64,000 bases of DNA from Trichoplusia ni (lineage: Eukaryota > Arthropoda > Insecta > Lepidoptera > Noctuidae). Below the pieces are notes generated by a model. It saw only the letters and a program-made list of their open reading frames with translations, ran no database searches and was not told where the DNA came from. The stretch covers positions 14,711,657 to 14,775,656 of the forward strand of contig NC_039482.1 in NCBI RefSeq assembly GCF_003590095.1. Reading direction: 5' to 3'. Positions 50,037 through 61,780 of the stretch are shown in pieces; position 1 is the stretch's first letter, and each line of letters begins with the position of its first letter. The position numbers and the translations under genes are program-made.

Positions 50037-50048
50037 TGCGCACGCGCA
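50037..50048. promoter_or_regulatory. Perfect NRF1/Ewg palindrome
   Basis: TGCGCACGCGCA within a short GC patch (49905-50075). The 67-codon frame over it is not recognised. Confidence 0.4.
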
Positions 50049-50844
50049 GCGTCAGACTACGCCGCTAACGGGAGTTTAACGTTGATGTGTTTTGATTTAA
50101 TCTTCGTTTATATTTTAACTTAGTCTTTTTCTATTAAATTAAAGCTGTTAGTAATGCAATTAAACCCTATATCAGTTTTAGTAAGTACACAAAAAGGGGT
50201 GTAGTTTAAATGTAACTTGATCAATCATTCAGGTAGCTTGCGGATTTTAAACTTGCTTGGTAGCAGAAGGCGTCATTTTAAACATAGTTGACAGACACTA
50301 TGATAACAATTAGCTATTAATTAATATCCACACCAGTAAAAAACTGATGAAAAGCTAACCGATATACATTTTCACAATCGCTCGGTGATTTATCCCATCA
50401 CAAGATCACTCTTTAATCTCACATTCGAATTTCTTGTACATGACACGACGCAGCCGACTCACCCGCCAAGGTTGGGAAAAGAATAGTGGTCGGCATTGGC
50501 GCACACATGTATAATAAATACATTGAACACAGCCAGTATACAAGGCGGAAGTGTCGCCTTCGAGACTCGTTCGCCTTACCAGTAATGCCGATACATTTAA
50601 CATGTCTATATACGTTCATAATAAGCTCTATACTTGTTTTTGATCTTGTAAAAATATGCTGTTGTTTGTCGTCTAAATAGTTCGCTGTTAAAATTGGAGC
50701 GGGTTGTCTTGAAAGTCAAAGCAATTCTCGAAAAAAGAATAAAATTTTGACAGTAGGTACAATTCTCGGTCAAATGCATAATCTCGGTTTAAATTTGTGA
50801 GTTAGCCGAGTGCACTAACTGCAGTCAACGCTAATCCTAATCGC

Positions 50845-50960
50845 GTGGTGTCGGTGTCGATGCGCGCGCGCACGGTGCATCGTCCGCGTTGCGCAACCGC
50901 CGCTATTTATACACCCCCTCGCCTAACCGCGCCGGAACTGCTCCGGAGAAAGTTTGCACT
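50845..50960 (+). promoter_or_regulatory. CpG islet with TATA-like box
   Basis: TATTTATA (50904-50911) sits inside GC-rich sequence (gcgcgcgcgcacgg before it, cgccggaactgctccgg after it). A start near 50935 would be predicted. No ORF or donor follows closely. Moderate promoter resemblance only. Confidence 0.3.
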
Positions 50961-52770
50961 ATATTTTTAATATTACACATATTTTATCTAGGATGACTTC
51001 TAAAAGAAGGCTAAACATATTAAATGTTTTATTTTAGTAATTTCCTAAACGATTGACATTATGTTCATGCCTAGCGACAGCGTCATATCAAAAAATATCT
51101 AATAAATTTATAAATTTAAATTAGTATTTTACAAAAGACATTTGCAAATTTCGTATATGTATTGACTTACATTCAAATCAATCGGCATTTTCCTACCGAG
51201 TTTTCCAGCAAACGACGTACCTAATTAGTCTCATTAAACTGCAGACAAAATACAGCCAAACGTGACTCGGTAAACAAGCAATCTGCGTTTTAAGATAGTG
51301 CATAGTTTAGTGTTTGCTGACGTCACAGTTACGTCACTACACATAATAATGGTGATTAGAACGCCGCTCGATCTCTCACCTCGAGAAGATTATCTGCTAG
51401 ACTGCGGCCAGAAGCTTACACCAGACAGAAATGTATAATTAACCAATTTAACCTTTAGACAGTTTGTGTGTTTTCACTTTCAATAAACATTGCGCTTTAA
51501 TTGGAAAATTACCTCCCATTCTGATGAGGTGGACATCTATTTGCCATTCATTATGTAGTTGTTACCGACTGTCTCAGTAAAAGAATATTAAAGCAATGTC
51601 AATGAATAGGGTTATTTTTTGTGTTTAAATCTATATTTATTTTTCCGAAAGTAATTTTTTACAATCGATATTTTTAATTTAAATAGTTAAAATATTTTCT
51701 CATCCATCAGCCAAATTATTACAATATTAGACACGTGTGGTTGCCTTTATCTAAACAATAAAGATTACAAAAATAAACTACTTTAAAGTTGACGTTGGCG
51801 TGACGTTTCAACTTCGGAAATACATAAAAGTGACGTCAGGCTGAAGTTTTATTTACCGCTATTTAATCAATAGGGAGTCGCTCTCAAAAATATAGAAATT
51901 TGAACAGTACAGGACGGATATTGTGAAAAAAATATCACTCCTATTGTAATACTAAAATCTATGAAAAAATAACAGTAAAACGTGCTGTGGGAGATAACAT
52001 GAGGTACATACACGTTAATTTGAGTTGCAGCGAGTAATGTGTGTATCGAGCAAGTAATTGTTCCCAACATGAGTAACATGGATGCCTCGCCCACGCCGCG
52101 GAGCACAACACGCGTACTTGGACGAAGATCTTGTTTACTACCCCGGGGTACATACACCTACTTATTTTGGAAGGACTTGGATAAATAGTGCGAGCAATAT
52201 TAACTTCTATTTAGGTTCGAAAAATAAAGTGCCAACATTAGTCCTTAGAATTTAGTGTATGTCTTTCAATTCAAATTAAAATCAATTTGAGGCACCCTTG
52301 CCGTGTTCTTGCTTTTCTTATTATGAATAGAAAATTTTATTTGTTTATTTTTTTTTACTTGTGTATGGTGTATTAAGTGGTGTTGGTGTTTTAAAAAGTG
52401 GTATTTTTTATTTTAAATACTTAGATATGCGTACAACATCTGCGTATGCATGAGACTAACAAATAATATTTAGGTTGAAAATCAAATAAAGATTCCACTC
52501 TTTCCTAAAATAAAGACGAGGTTACCCACACACACGTACGATCAAACAGTTATTATTAAATATTGTTATTAGATAATCGTCCTCGCTTATTTATAAATAA
52601 GTTTAAAAACAAACCGTATTAATTTGTTGTCAAATCGCTCGCGAGCCGTGCCCACTTCCGCGTACTATTTCAAATTTGTCGTGTAAGGCCGCGCGAAGGT
52701 TGAAAAAGACAATTCATGAATAATACAAGAAGAACGAACTGATTAATCTGATATCTAGTTTATTTAACAG
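50961..52770. other. AT-rich non-coding stretch
   Basis: No gene recognised. Two perfect CREs, TGACGTCA at 51318-51325 and 51831-51838. A slightly GC-rich patch at 52080-52150 carries overlapping chance frames. Confidence 0.4.
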
Positions 52771-52842
52771 GGGTACTTACATATAACACTGAAGTATTGA
52801 CGAAGCAAAATGTCTAGAAGAACCAATGTTTCAAGTGGTGAT
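52771..52842 (+). CDS. Candidate first coding exon of an unnamed plus-strand gene
   Basis: Acceptor gtttatttaacag| before 52771 and consensus donor GGTGAT|gtgagt after 52842. An in-frame TGA at 52798 precedes the ATG at 52810 (gcaaaATGt), so the start is defined. It gives 11 codons (MSRRTNVSSGD) ending in phase 0. It could be the second exon behind the leader exon at 22547-22827 and join in frame to 56918-57013. Not recognised by sequence; the call rests on splice sites, start context and phase. Confidence 0.35.
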
Positions 52843-54185
52843 GTGAGTACGTCTTAGAAACAAAATACTTAAGAGATCTTCAGCAGTATTATTATGATAG
52901 TGATGCGTCAATCAATATAGCAATATTATCAATAATTTCGATTCATACCTATAAATAACTTTTAAGTATTATTTTCCCTACGACCAAGATAGAGCAAGCG
53001 CGTCCTGTTTGTTGCTAATTAAATCAACTGCCGATCTAATACATGACTTCCAGCAGAACTCCGGTACAAACAATTAAAGCACTATTCTTAGGCACATTGT
53101 ACACACATACAGCATTATCAAAGTCTAATTAGAAAAGCAAACAAATCTTAGTTACCAAACAAACAAGCGGGAGTACACAGCCGCGTAATGAATGGCGCAC
53201 GTTTTGCTACAAGCTGTCAAGTGTTCCACAATGATGATGATTGTTTTCTACCCTCGGCGGGCGTTGGCCGGCCGCCAGGGTGCGTCGCCCCGGCCGGCCA
53301 TTGTCTCTGATCGATTACGAACCGAAATAGACGTGATGCATTACTGGCCACACGAGATTCTTTTCGTGACGTTACCCACATGTGTGGGAATCTTCGAAAT
53401 TTTACGTGGAATCGATGGTCCGCTGTTCGATTTGACGTTTTTGTGTTTGGCGTCGATGTCCAGTCTTAAAATAGCTTTTCCCTAGTAAACAAATAAGTCC
53501 CGGCACTATTACTAGTATTATGGTAAAGGATCACGCATTTGCAGCGTTCTAACGAGTCTTGAGTGGACTCTGACAACCTGCGTAGGATTAGCAGCTGGTA
53601 CGTTTAGCATTCCCGTTGGATTCCTGATTAGACTAAATATAGAGCTAAACGTTCTTGTTATACGCCGAGACGTGGGCTATGAAAAAAAGTCCCTTTCTTA
53701 ATCCTTAGGATGTTTACTAAATGTCTTTAGATAGGTTAATGATCACTGATAGCTTAAACAAATCAAAATTAAATTATTAAATGTAAAATGCTCCTCAAAT
53801 GGAGAGCTTCATAAGACCATATTTAATGCTAACTGAAGAGTCTTCGTAGAGTAATCAAATTAAAAGCATTAGTGATTTAGGTTAAAATATTTTTGACGTT
53901 GGTAACATTTAATGAAAATTAGAATACAAGAAGTTAGGCGATTTAATTGTTCAGTTTTCGGAAGCTTTTAAAACAAAGCCTTCAACTTGTTTCTAAACAA
54001 TTACTGTTGGTAACTTTGAAGTCATCAGATAAAAATGTTAACGGAACAGCTACAAACATATTTTGTTATTATTTCATTCACTTCTCGCTTAGTTTTGAGT
54101 TAAAAACTTAAATTTCATGATACATTTAAAAGAATCAAATTATAAACGAAACCTAGGTAATTCCTAATACCTGCACAAGAAAGCA
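52843..54185. other. Presumed intron, mostly AT-rich
   Basis: A GC patch at 53250-53310 (ggccggccgccagg) lies in a 97-codon plus-strand frame (53192-53485) that I do not recognise. Otherwise nothing. Confidence 0.35.
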
Positions 54186-54420
54186 ACAGGACACATAACC
54201 TGTGTTTTCGGTAGCATGCGCGTGCGCACGCGAAAAGCGTCGGGCGTCCCTTGTCCCGGGGTCGACGGACTTGGTGCGGTCACGCCGGCCGTTCCCCGGC
54301 CGCGGGAAAATGGGGAAACTATTGTTGCGCACAATGCGTGTGCTTCCGTGTCAACCAACCTGGGATGCCGCAAATTACCGTACGATGGCGAAGATAACCT
54401 TCCCACAGGTGCTATCCTTA
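54186..54420. promoter_or_regulatory. CpG islet with perfect NRF1/Ewg palindrome
   Basis: TGCGCGTGCGCA (54217-54228) heads a 200-bp GC-rich block (cccggggtcgacgg, cggccgttccccggccgcgg). Three overlapping frames (two plus, one minus) of 75-80 codons are the usual by-product of CpG-rich DNA. Promoter or enhancer likely; no start site fixed. Confidence 0.35.
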
Positions 54421-56030
54421 TGTATGTAGGTTTTTGTACTTATTAATTAGGTATAATAAATTCAATTACTTCAGGGTCTGGACAGACGTAGGTACAAGGC
54501 ATTATAGTAGAAGCGAGTAGAAAACTTCCATTGCATGCGAAAGACGTTCTTGTCCCAAGTGACGTATCCTTGTCAGTTTAAAACATTAAAGCGTTTCGGT
54601 AGAAGTATACTAATATATTCTCATTTAGAAATCAATTTAATATTACGAAATATGTTTCTACGAAATACGAAGTTTCTATGTTTGTACGAAATATGTTCAC
54701 TATTTTGGCTACCACGGGGCCTATATATAAGATAAAGATATACGTAGTGACGGGCTTTTTAAGATAAACATTTTCGTCATAGGATTACTAATGTTCAAAT
54801 CTCGTGGTTTTGGCATATCATGCCAGAATAGCTCGCAGATGGTAGATTTTTTTGTACTTTTTAAAAAGTTTTGGAAAATTCTCACAATATCTTTAAAAAA
54901 ATCGTAGCCAATGTCAGTGTTAGTGTCATTTTGATGTATGAGCTATATTATTATATCCATTCAGTATTTCTTTCACATAAGAGTGACAAACATCCATCCA
55001 TCCATGCTGACAAACTTTCGCGTTTACAGTAGGTACCTAATGGAATGATAGAAGTACTTACAATATAATCTTATTCTAAGAGTATGAAGGCTTATTGTTT
55101 CGTAAACCTGTTGTGTCGAAAGGGAGGGCAAAGGACTTTCTTCGCACTTTCCACTTTGCAGGTAGCTGCAGTGCTGGTCGCATGATAGTTCAGATTACAA
55201 AACTAAGCAACCTTTGTTCACAATAAGTACCATCTTAGAATAAGTCTGACCTCAGAGAATATATGCCCTATAGCTAATGTATGCCCGATGGCCATTGTAC
55301 GCTTCGCTGATTTCTTTATTGTTATGTTTCTATAAGTCATGCGTGGGATCTTTCCAGGATTGTAACGGTAAAGTCCTGTTATAATAGTAGATCCTGCATA
55401 CTAAATTATGCACACACGTCAGCAAGCTATTTGCATAAAAACAGTTGCTTTCCTGAACATTCCATACTTTGAGTATATTACAGTATGGACCTTGGTTAAC
55501 CTAGTGGATTAATATATTCAAAATATCCAATGAGGGAAGAAAAATAACGGAAATATACATTCTTTTGTATGTAGGTTTATTTAGCTGGAATTACAAATGA
55601 GAAGGAAATTTAAAAATAGTAACTAATTACGTGCAATGTTCGTTATTTCAATGGCGGCTCTTTCTCATGAAATATCATTTAAAAATCGAATAACGTTCCT
55701 CAAAACATGCATTGTGTGGATTTTATTTTATTTTTTAAGCTGACAATACTGGGACATTGGAAACGCATGAGAATACCAGTGTGAACATTTATTGTTGTTG
55801 AAAAAGTATACAAACTTTTTTTAAGTCAAAAAATAACGTTGTTTACTTTTATATAAATTGTTTGAAATAAAAAGTGAACTCAAGTATATACTGTGAAGGC
55901 TTATACAACACACAATAATAATATGTATGTAGTCAAATAAATAACGCTACGATTCCTTTAACACTTCGTCGATTGTCAATCGTATTCACAATATCACATT
56001 ATGAAAATGATAAAAGACTGATGAAAATCT
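54421..56030. other. AT-rich non-coding stretch
   Basis: No gene seen. Degenerate tACGAAATAtg repeats at 54645-54700 and a (catc)n run near 54991. Confidence 0.4.
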
Positions 56031-56033
56031 TAA

Positions 56034-56039
56034 TTTATT
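56034..56039 (-). terminator. LSM11 poly(A) signal
   Basis: AATAAA on the minus strand, about 100 nt past the LSM11 stop codon. It implies a short 3' UTR. Confidence 0.6.
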
Positions 56040-56136
56040 TAAAGAAAATCAATCAGATACAATAACAAAAAGTTGGTGGGCGATTAAAGCGCCGAACCGC
56101 TGTACTGAGTACTAGGATCACATAAACATAAGAAGA

Positions 56137-56513
56137 TCATCGCTCCACGACATTGACTAGAACTATGTGTTCTCCGCGCACCATCATTTGTGGAATGTAT
56201 CGCGAGCACTCCCATATACCCTTCCCGAGAGGTGTTTCGGTCACCTCTGGGACTGATGAAATAGATGCTGCTGTACCTTTAGGGACCGGTCTGCCTACGA
56301 ACAATTATACAAATTAGTCACAACTTTCAAGTAAAACTTAAATGAAAAGTGTTTTAGTATCTTACCTAGTCCTGGTGGCACTTTTCTTTTCCGAGGCCCC
56401 TTTCGTTTCCAAACTTCTAAAACATCACTAAGCGCCATGTTCCACTGCTTGTCGAAGGCCACCAGGGTAGCATGCAACACGCCTCTCACACCGGTCCCGT
56501 GACGAGTAATTAT
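56137..56513 (-). CDS. LSM11: LSM11, last two coding exons
   Basis: U7 snRNP-specific Sm-like protein 11, which replaces SmD2 in the U7 ring and is needed for 3'-end processing of replication-dependent histone mRNAs in the nucleus. Read on the minus strand, the penultimate exon is 56513-56366 (49 codons plus 1 nt, acceptor ttgttgacag, donor ACTAG|gtaaga) and the last exon is 56294-56137 (acceptor tgttcgtag, stop TGA). Sm motif 1 is RHGTGVRGVLHATLVAFDKQ followed by WNMALSDVLEVW, the Lsm11-type 'RGVxxxxxVAFDKxWNMAL'. After a basic linker (KRKGPRKRK), Sm motif 2 is RYIPQMMVRGEHIVLVNV, with the Lsm11 'RGExVxLV' core close to the C-terminus. The linker between the two Sm motifs is much shorter than in human LSM11. 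Upstream exons (the N-terminal part that binds FLASH) were not found between 56514 and the window end. A plus-strand candidate exon lies in the upstream intron. Confidence 0.9.
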
Positions 56514-56917
56514 CTGTCAACAACATTATATAATTAAGATTACAAATACATTTAAAAAGATAATTCGATTATCGTCATTGTCTTTCTAAGATAACGGTAC
56601 TTTTTATACATTGATGAGCAATCTACATTAAAAAAATCGGTAGCATTTTTAACAAAACATGATCATTAATCATTCCTCTATAATGAATATTCTATACAAA
56701 TTATTCTATGTACTTAAAAAAAAAACATGTAATGAACAACAATTTTCAGGACCCAAGTGTATGTTTCGTTCTTAAATCACATTTAAATACACTGAAAATT
56801 ACTCATGTTTCGCTTTTAAATACTAAGGAAAACTTCTTTGGAAAACTTTGAAAGTGTTCGTAATTAGATGGAAGGGCATGTAAACCGCATAAATAACGCA
56901 ATGACTCTTTGTTTCAG
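56514..56917. other. Intron of LSM11, AT-rich
   Basis: No further exon seen. Confidence 0.5.
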
Positions 56918-57013
56918 ACGGTACGTTGCATGACAGCGCGAGGTGCCTGCCTGCCTCATGTGTTCACACGGAACCCCGCCTCACAGCATAGCGACATACA
57001 ACCAAGCCCTATG
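56918..57013 (+). CDS. Candidate internal exon of an unnamed plus-strand gene
   Basis: 96 nt between a strong acceptor (actctttgtttcag|) and a consensus donor (CCTATG|gtgagt). It is GC-rich against AT-rich flanks. Frame 1 is open throughout (32 codons, starting TVRCMTARGACLPHVF) and phase 0 at both ends; the other two frames have stops. It would follow 52771-52842 in frame. It runs antisense to LSM11 within that gene's upstream intron. No domain recognised. It may instead be an untranslated exon. Confidence 0.4.
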
Positions 57014-57439
57014 GTGAGTATATAGTGTATCTTGTAGACGCAGAACATTAAGATAAATCAGATTTAGTCAGTAAAGATAAAAAAAATGCCAAAATGGGTA
57101 ACAACTAAGAGGCTATTTGTGTCGTCATCAGCGTAATTTTGCGTAGATCCGGGAAACGTGTGTTTCCTTTGTTTATTACAATATTTTTTGGACATTCGCC
57201 ATGTGAATCAATTACTATGTTTAGCTTAAAAATTCTAGATTCACAACACTTGTACATTAAAACTATATGTAAAGTAATGTTAAGAGTAGAGAATGTGAGC
57301 GGCTCTGTGTAGTGCGCTCGTGTGGGAACCTCGAGGTGATAGATGGCAAGGTGCGCGTCGGGCTTAACAACGGGTGAGGTCAGAAAGGAAACTGTAACAT
57401 TGACACCATTCACTATCACAGTTACTACTTATACTTACA
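57014..57439. other. Intronic or intergenic stretch before the LINE
   Basis: A 104-codon minus-strand frame (57105-57419) was considered as an LSM11 exon and not supported. A 15-bp GC patch near 57350. Otherwise nothing. Confidence 0.35.
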
Positions 57440-58330
57440 GTTACTACTATTTTAAGATGAGCTCTTTGGAGCAACGAAGAAACTGCTCAGACTTGATTTT
57501 CCTTTATAAGACCCTAAACCATTTGGCGATCGTACCGGAGTTGGTTTCGGAAGTCGGTCTAATTGTGCCTCGCCGTACCTCATACCGATCCAATTTAAAA
57601 TTGGAAACATTCAAAATGCCTAATCACAAAAACAGAACTAATCTTGGTCGTTCAGCTCCTTTATACCGGTTTTTGTCTAGCTACAACAAACTGAGCACGC
57701 GCTCTAACAGCTTGGACATATTTTCAAACAGTCTAAATGAATTCATCCGTAACGTCCTCGGTGCTTGATCGATTTCTTTGTTGATTTGATTTGATAAGTC
57801 TTTTACATTGAACATACTAATTTGTATTTTAACTCAACCCATTTATTGCTTTCCACTTTAATTTTTAATTTTTAAAAATTTAATTTTTATTTTTATTTTA
57901 ATTGTAATCTGTAATTTTTGTAGCTTAAATCAATATCCGATTTATAAATTATAAATAAATTAAAGAAAAAAAAATTCTATTCTAACTAAATTATAAATGT
58001 ATGTATTTTAATTTAATTGAACTAGTGGTTATGTTAATTTTATTTAAATTTTTAACTCAAACTTAAATCTACTTTAATCTTTTTGGGAATTATGTACTAT
58101 GTCCTAATTGTTTTTTGTTACTTTATAATCATATTTATAATTATTTTCCTATTGCAATTCAATCAATGGTTTTCATATTTGCAATTTAATTTCTTTTAAT
58201 CATTTTATTTTGTTTTTATTAATGTTTATGCAAGTGCTGTGCACACCTATAAGTGACAAATTCACCGCATCGCTGTTTAATTCTAATATTTAATGTAATG
58301 AGTTAGTGAATAAGTCGTTGGTGTGTCAAT

Positions 58331-58358
<28 letters not shown>
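57440..58358 (+). mobile_element. 5'-truncated non-LTR retrotransposon (jockey/CR1-like LINE)
   Basis: The frame from about 57457 to the TGA at 57768 encodes the extreme C-terminus of a LINE ORF2: SLEQRRNCSDLIFLYKTLNH, then VPRRTSYRS, then LYRFLSSYNKLS and LDIFSNSLNEF. This is the 'L..RR..DL.FLYK...N' pattern that follows the reverse transcriptase in jockey and CR1-like elements. About 590 bp of AT-rich 3' UTR follows, ending in (AATA)n. The reverse transcriptase and endonuclease are missing, so the copy is dead. The reading frame of the remnant is intact, which suggests a fairly recent insertion. The exact 5' edge and target-site duplication are not resolved. Confidence 0.8.
58328..58358 (+). 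repeat. (AATA)n LINE tail
   Basis: About eight AATA units, uninterrupted. This is the 3' end of the LINE. Confidence 0.9.
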
Positions 58359-58362
<4 letters not shown>

Positions 58363-58495
58363 CATCAGTATAAAATGCTGCGACCTTCGACCAGGACTAT
58401 TTTTATGACCATCAAGTCGTTATCACCACATGACTGCTAGATCGCCAGTCCGCAAGGGCGGCGCTATAGACACATGTAAGTGCTATAATTCAATC

Positions 58496-58564
58496 AGTAA
58501 CAAACAAACATGCTCGGTGTTGTGGCGGAAGGCGCGGTGGCCTCGGCGGGGGCCGATTTAATTC
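58496..58564 (+). CDS. Candidate first exon with initiator, ATG and donor
   Basis: TCAGTA (58494-58499) is an initiator match. An ATG follows at 58510 (caaacATGc), with 18 codons (MLGVVAEGAVASAGADLI) plus 1 nt to a perfect donor, ATTC|gtaagt, at 58564/58565. The exon is GC-rich. No DPE at +28. It could be an independent gene or an alternative start, but its phase 1 end does not match the phase 0 exon series. Not recognised. Confidence 0.25.
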
Positions 58565-58569
58565 GTAAG

Positions 58570-61500
58570 TACCGCGCCAAGGTCCCGCCGCCGCTTGTGT
58601 ATGGAAACTTTTTGATTTTTCCTCCTCTGTAGTTTTCGGTATTTTTTATGCTGCTAATGACAAGGTGACAGAAGAACGCGTGAGCAGACTCACGAATTTC
58701 AAGGAACAAAGACATTTAATTTGTATTTTTAAATGAGTTCTAAGAATTCATGTGATGACCTTGACAATCGAATGCTATGGTAAAATGTAAAGGGTCATTA
58801 ATAGAGTTGACAGCAGTTTGGGGACATTCAGACGTATTTCCATTAGGTTGGAACCCAGCCAGATAAATAAAAGGTAGACAGAATGCACTGTACGACAAAC
58901 ATTCAGACAGGGTTCACTGGGGCCACATGGTCAAGTATAAATATTTTTACTCAGTGGAAATATACTCTACTCAGCTCTGACAAAAATAGAACTTTCGTAT
59001 ATTTTAAAAGTATTTTGTTCAAACTACAAACATGGGTTTTGCAGTAAAACCAATGGAACATCATTTTCATATTGTGTGGATATCAACGTTTGATGACTTG
59101 ATCTTTAACGTCTGTCCAAATCATTATGCTTCTCATAAGATTCAAGTGGAATGTTCTCTCCGGGTCACAAGGTCTACTTTAATAACAACAACAGACACAA
59201 AGGGCACGAACTTTAATATATATAGTATCCATTAAAATATCCATTACGGTGTCTGTACGCCCCATATATTCAGCTTGAGCCATGTAAGGGCAATGTAAAT
59301 AAAATTCAGCGATTTTAAAGTGACAGCTAGAATGACGCCGTGGGCTTCCGGGTTGAAAGTTGCTTTGGGACCAAGGTCGGCTTCTTACCGTCAGAGGGCA
59401 CTGCTCTGTACGCTCAAGTGTGCTTACGTCACTCAGCACTTGCGACCTTATATACAGTCCTTACTTTAACATAGCCTTATACAGAACCGCTGAAGCGGTG
59501 CCTTTTTGAGTATTTATGAGAACGTTTGCACGAAAGAAATGTGAAAGAAAGCAAAAAAAGGAATGATTAGAACCAGGGTGTAAAACTTCATGTATTTCCT
59601 CGTCGGTATTATTAGATATATTTTTTGTTTATCACTTCAAATGTATTTATGGTAACATCGGCGCTCCTGCATTAGGTTTAATGAATGGGCAAAAACACAA
59701 ATATTTTTTTGTGGAAAAACACTCTGATAGAAGCGGACAGGTGCGCCCGCAGTGTGCACGATGCCCACCATGCACCTGTCTATAGTTATGTACGTCACCA
59801 TCAGCACACGTACCATTACATCACAAATTACCATCGGCGCGAAACAACTACAAAATATGGATAATAACAGGATTCTCTCAAAATAAAAACGACCACACAA
59901 ATAAAACAAAACCCCTAATAGTGAAAGGGAAATTGGGACCTTCAGAACGAATGATGATGTCATTTCACGACCTTCCAGCCAGATATTTTATTTCTCACTT
60001 CTGATTTAATTATTTCAAAGGTACAGTAATGGATTTACTCAGAAGCAAGGGGCGAAAAATCAATAAAAGCATTACGAAAAGGGCACTTGAACATTCAGAT
60101 AGTTCCGAGTCTTAAGTAGCGCCTTGGACGGGGTCGGCGACAAGTGGAAGTGTCCAGGAAGATGTTTAGATGCAATTTAACAATCATAGTCGAACCGCCA
60201 GTCGCAATTGTACGCCTTGGAAGCGACAATGGACATGACCTAGCTCCTTGAAAACGATTCGTGATTTTTCTGGATCCTTCCGGGAACTTGCCCACAGTCA
60301 CTACTATGATTGACACTCGGAAAAATATGCAATTTAACAATAACAGTGACATCGAGGGAACTATTTAAAACAGGTGAAGGAAGGATACGAGCCTCCCACG
60401 ATGCTACTGGCTTATTGGGTGAACTATGTTGATTACTTGATAAGACGTTATTAGAGATAAGAGTTAAGGAAAAATATGACAATAGCTAACTAGTTAGGTA
60501 TGAATACATGTAAATAATTAAGTGCTATTACACAGCATTTTGGAACTGGAAGTTAGTACCAGATGAAACGCACTGGTTGAGACAAATTACCTCAATTGTT
60601 TGTTACATGAAAGTTGACGAAATAATGCTGTTGAGTGAAAATAACGTTCCGCTTATTTATTACACCAAATATGTCCATTTGAGAAATTGGATTCGTATTT
60701 GATATTTCGTATGCTCATGTTATCCCGCCATATTGAAACATACTTGGCACAACAGACTATCTATAAAGTGTGAAATAGCACTATACAAATGTTATTGCAC
60801 TTCCTGATTATCGTGAACGAAATAAACGGACGTCCCAGGAAGAAGCCGCTTCAATTGATGGGACGTAATTCGCAGCCACGGCCGGAGACATTTGGCTCGG
60901 CGACGCCAAGGCGAAGGGCGCTGGGCACTGGGCAGCGCCCAGCCTGTTACGCAACACGGCTATTTTCAACAAACTGATATTGTTGGCGATTGTACGGAAT
61001 CCACTGGCAGATGTGGCCGCCTACTGATTATTACGAATGCTCACGACGTATAGCGCTGCACGGAGTAGACAACTCAGAATTTTAGTAAAAGGTATAATAA
61101 CATGGGATAGATATGCAGCAAGTTGTCTGTTAATCAGTTTACTTTCTATATTTATGCTTTCTTTATCTGATGACGACAAATAACCTTTTAGTTAAGTTTA
61201 TTAAGTCACAAAAACAGAACACATCCTTAATATTAAATTCACCGTCGACAAGTACTTTTCTCGTTTAACCCCCAGTAAATTTTCACGTTCAATGTCTTGA
61301 AAAGTGTAAGGTAATGCATCGCAGTTCATTATTCCTATCGTTTTCCTTCGGCATTACGTTCTATTACAATAGAGCGTACAACGAGCATAATAATGTAGGA
61401 GTAACCACTGTAACTCGAACGGAAGGAAAAAGCTCTGGTTTCGTAACTCGAAGGCTGTAACCGTGAAGATGTGAGGCCGATCGCAATCAGGGATGTGAAT

Positions 61501-61780
61501 TCAGAATTTCAGCTAATATATTACTTAACGCACTTGATTATACTGCTTCGGTAATTGTTACTCATGCCTTGTGTAATGGTTTGTGGATAGGCTTGGTCGT
61601 TCAAGTGTTAAGGCAAGTCGAACTAGTTTTTGTTGTTGTAGTAAGGTCAAGTGTGTTCTGAAAGCACTTTTGTTTTTTAAATCGACGTTTTAGTATCAAC
61701 GTGACTTAAATGTAAACTTTGGGGTAATTTACTACCCTCTTAAAATGTCTAAGAAAATGTGACAGAATCATGTCCTATGG
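58570..61780. other. Mostly non-coding; upstream LSM11 intron or intergenic
   Basis: No gene recognised. It contains a small hairpin, accgctgaagcggt (59485-59498), followed by a T-run, a 15-nt direct repeat ATGCAATTTAACAAT (60170-60184 and 60327-60341), and a GC patch at 60880-60955 that lies in a chance frame. Confidence 0.35.

Noticed and set aside
54164..54446. Three overlapping 75-80-codon frames
   Set aside because: Same CpG effect; no frame is favoured by motif or splice sites.
57105..57419. Minus-strand 104-codon frame as the missing LSM11 upstream exon
   Set aside because: No Lsm11-like residues before the Sm motif, and no donor placed to join 56513.
58318..58358. CRISPR or satellite array
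   Set aside because: The tetranucleotide run is the tail of the adjacent LINE; there are no spacers.
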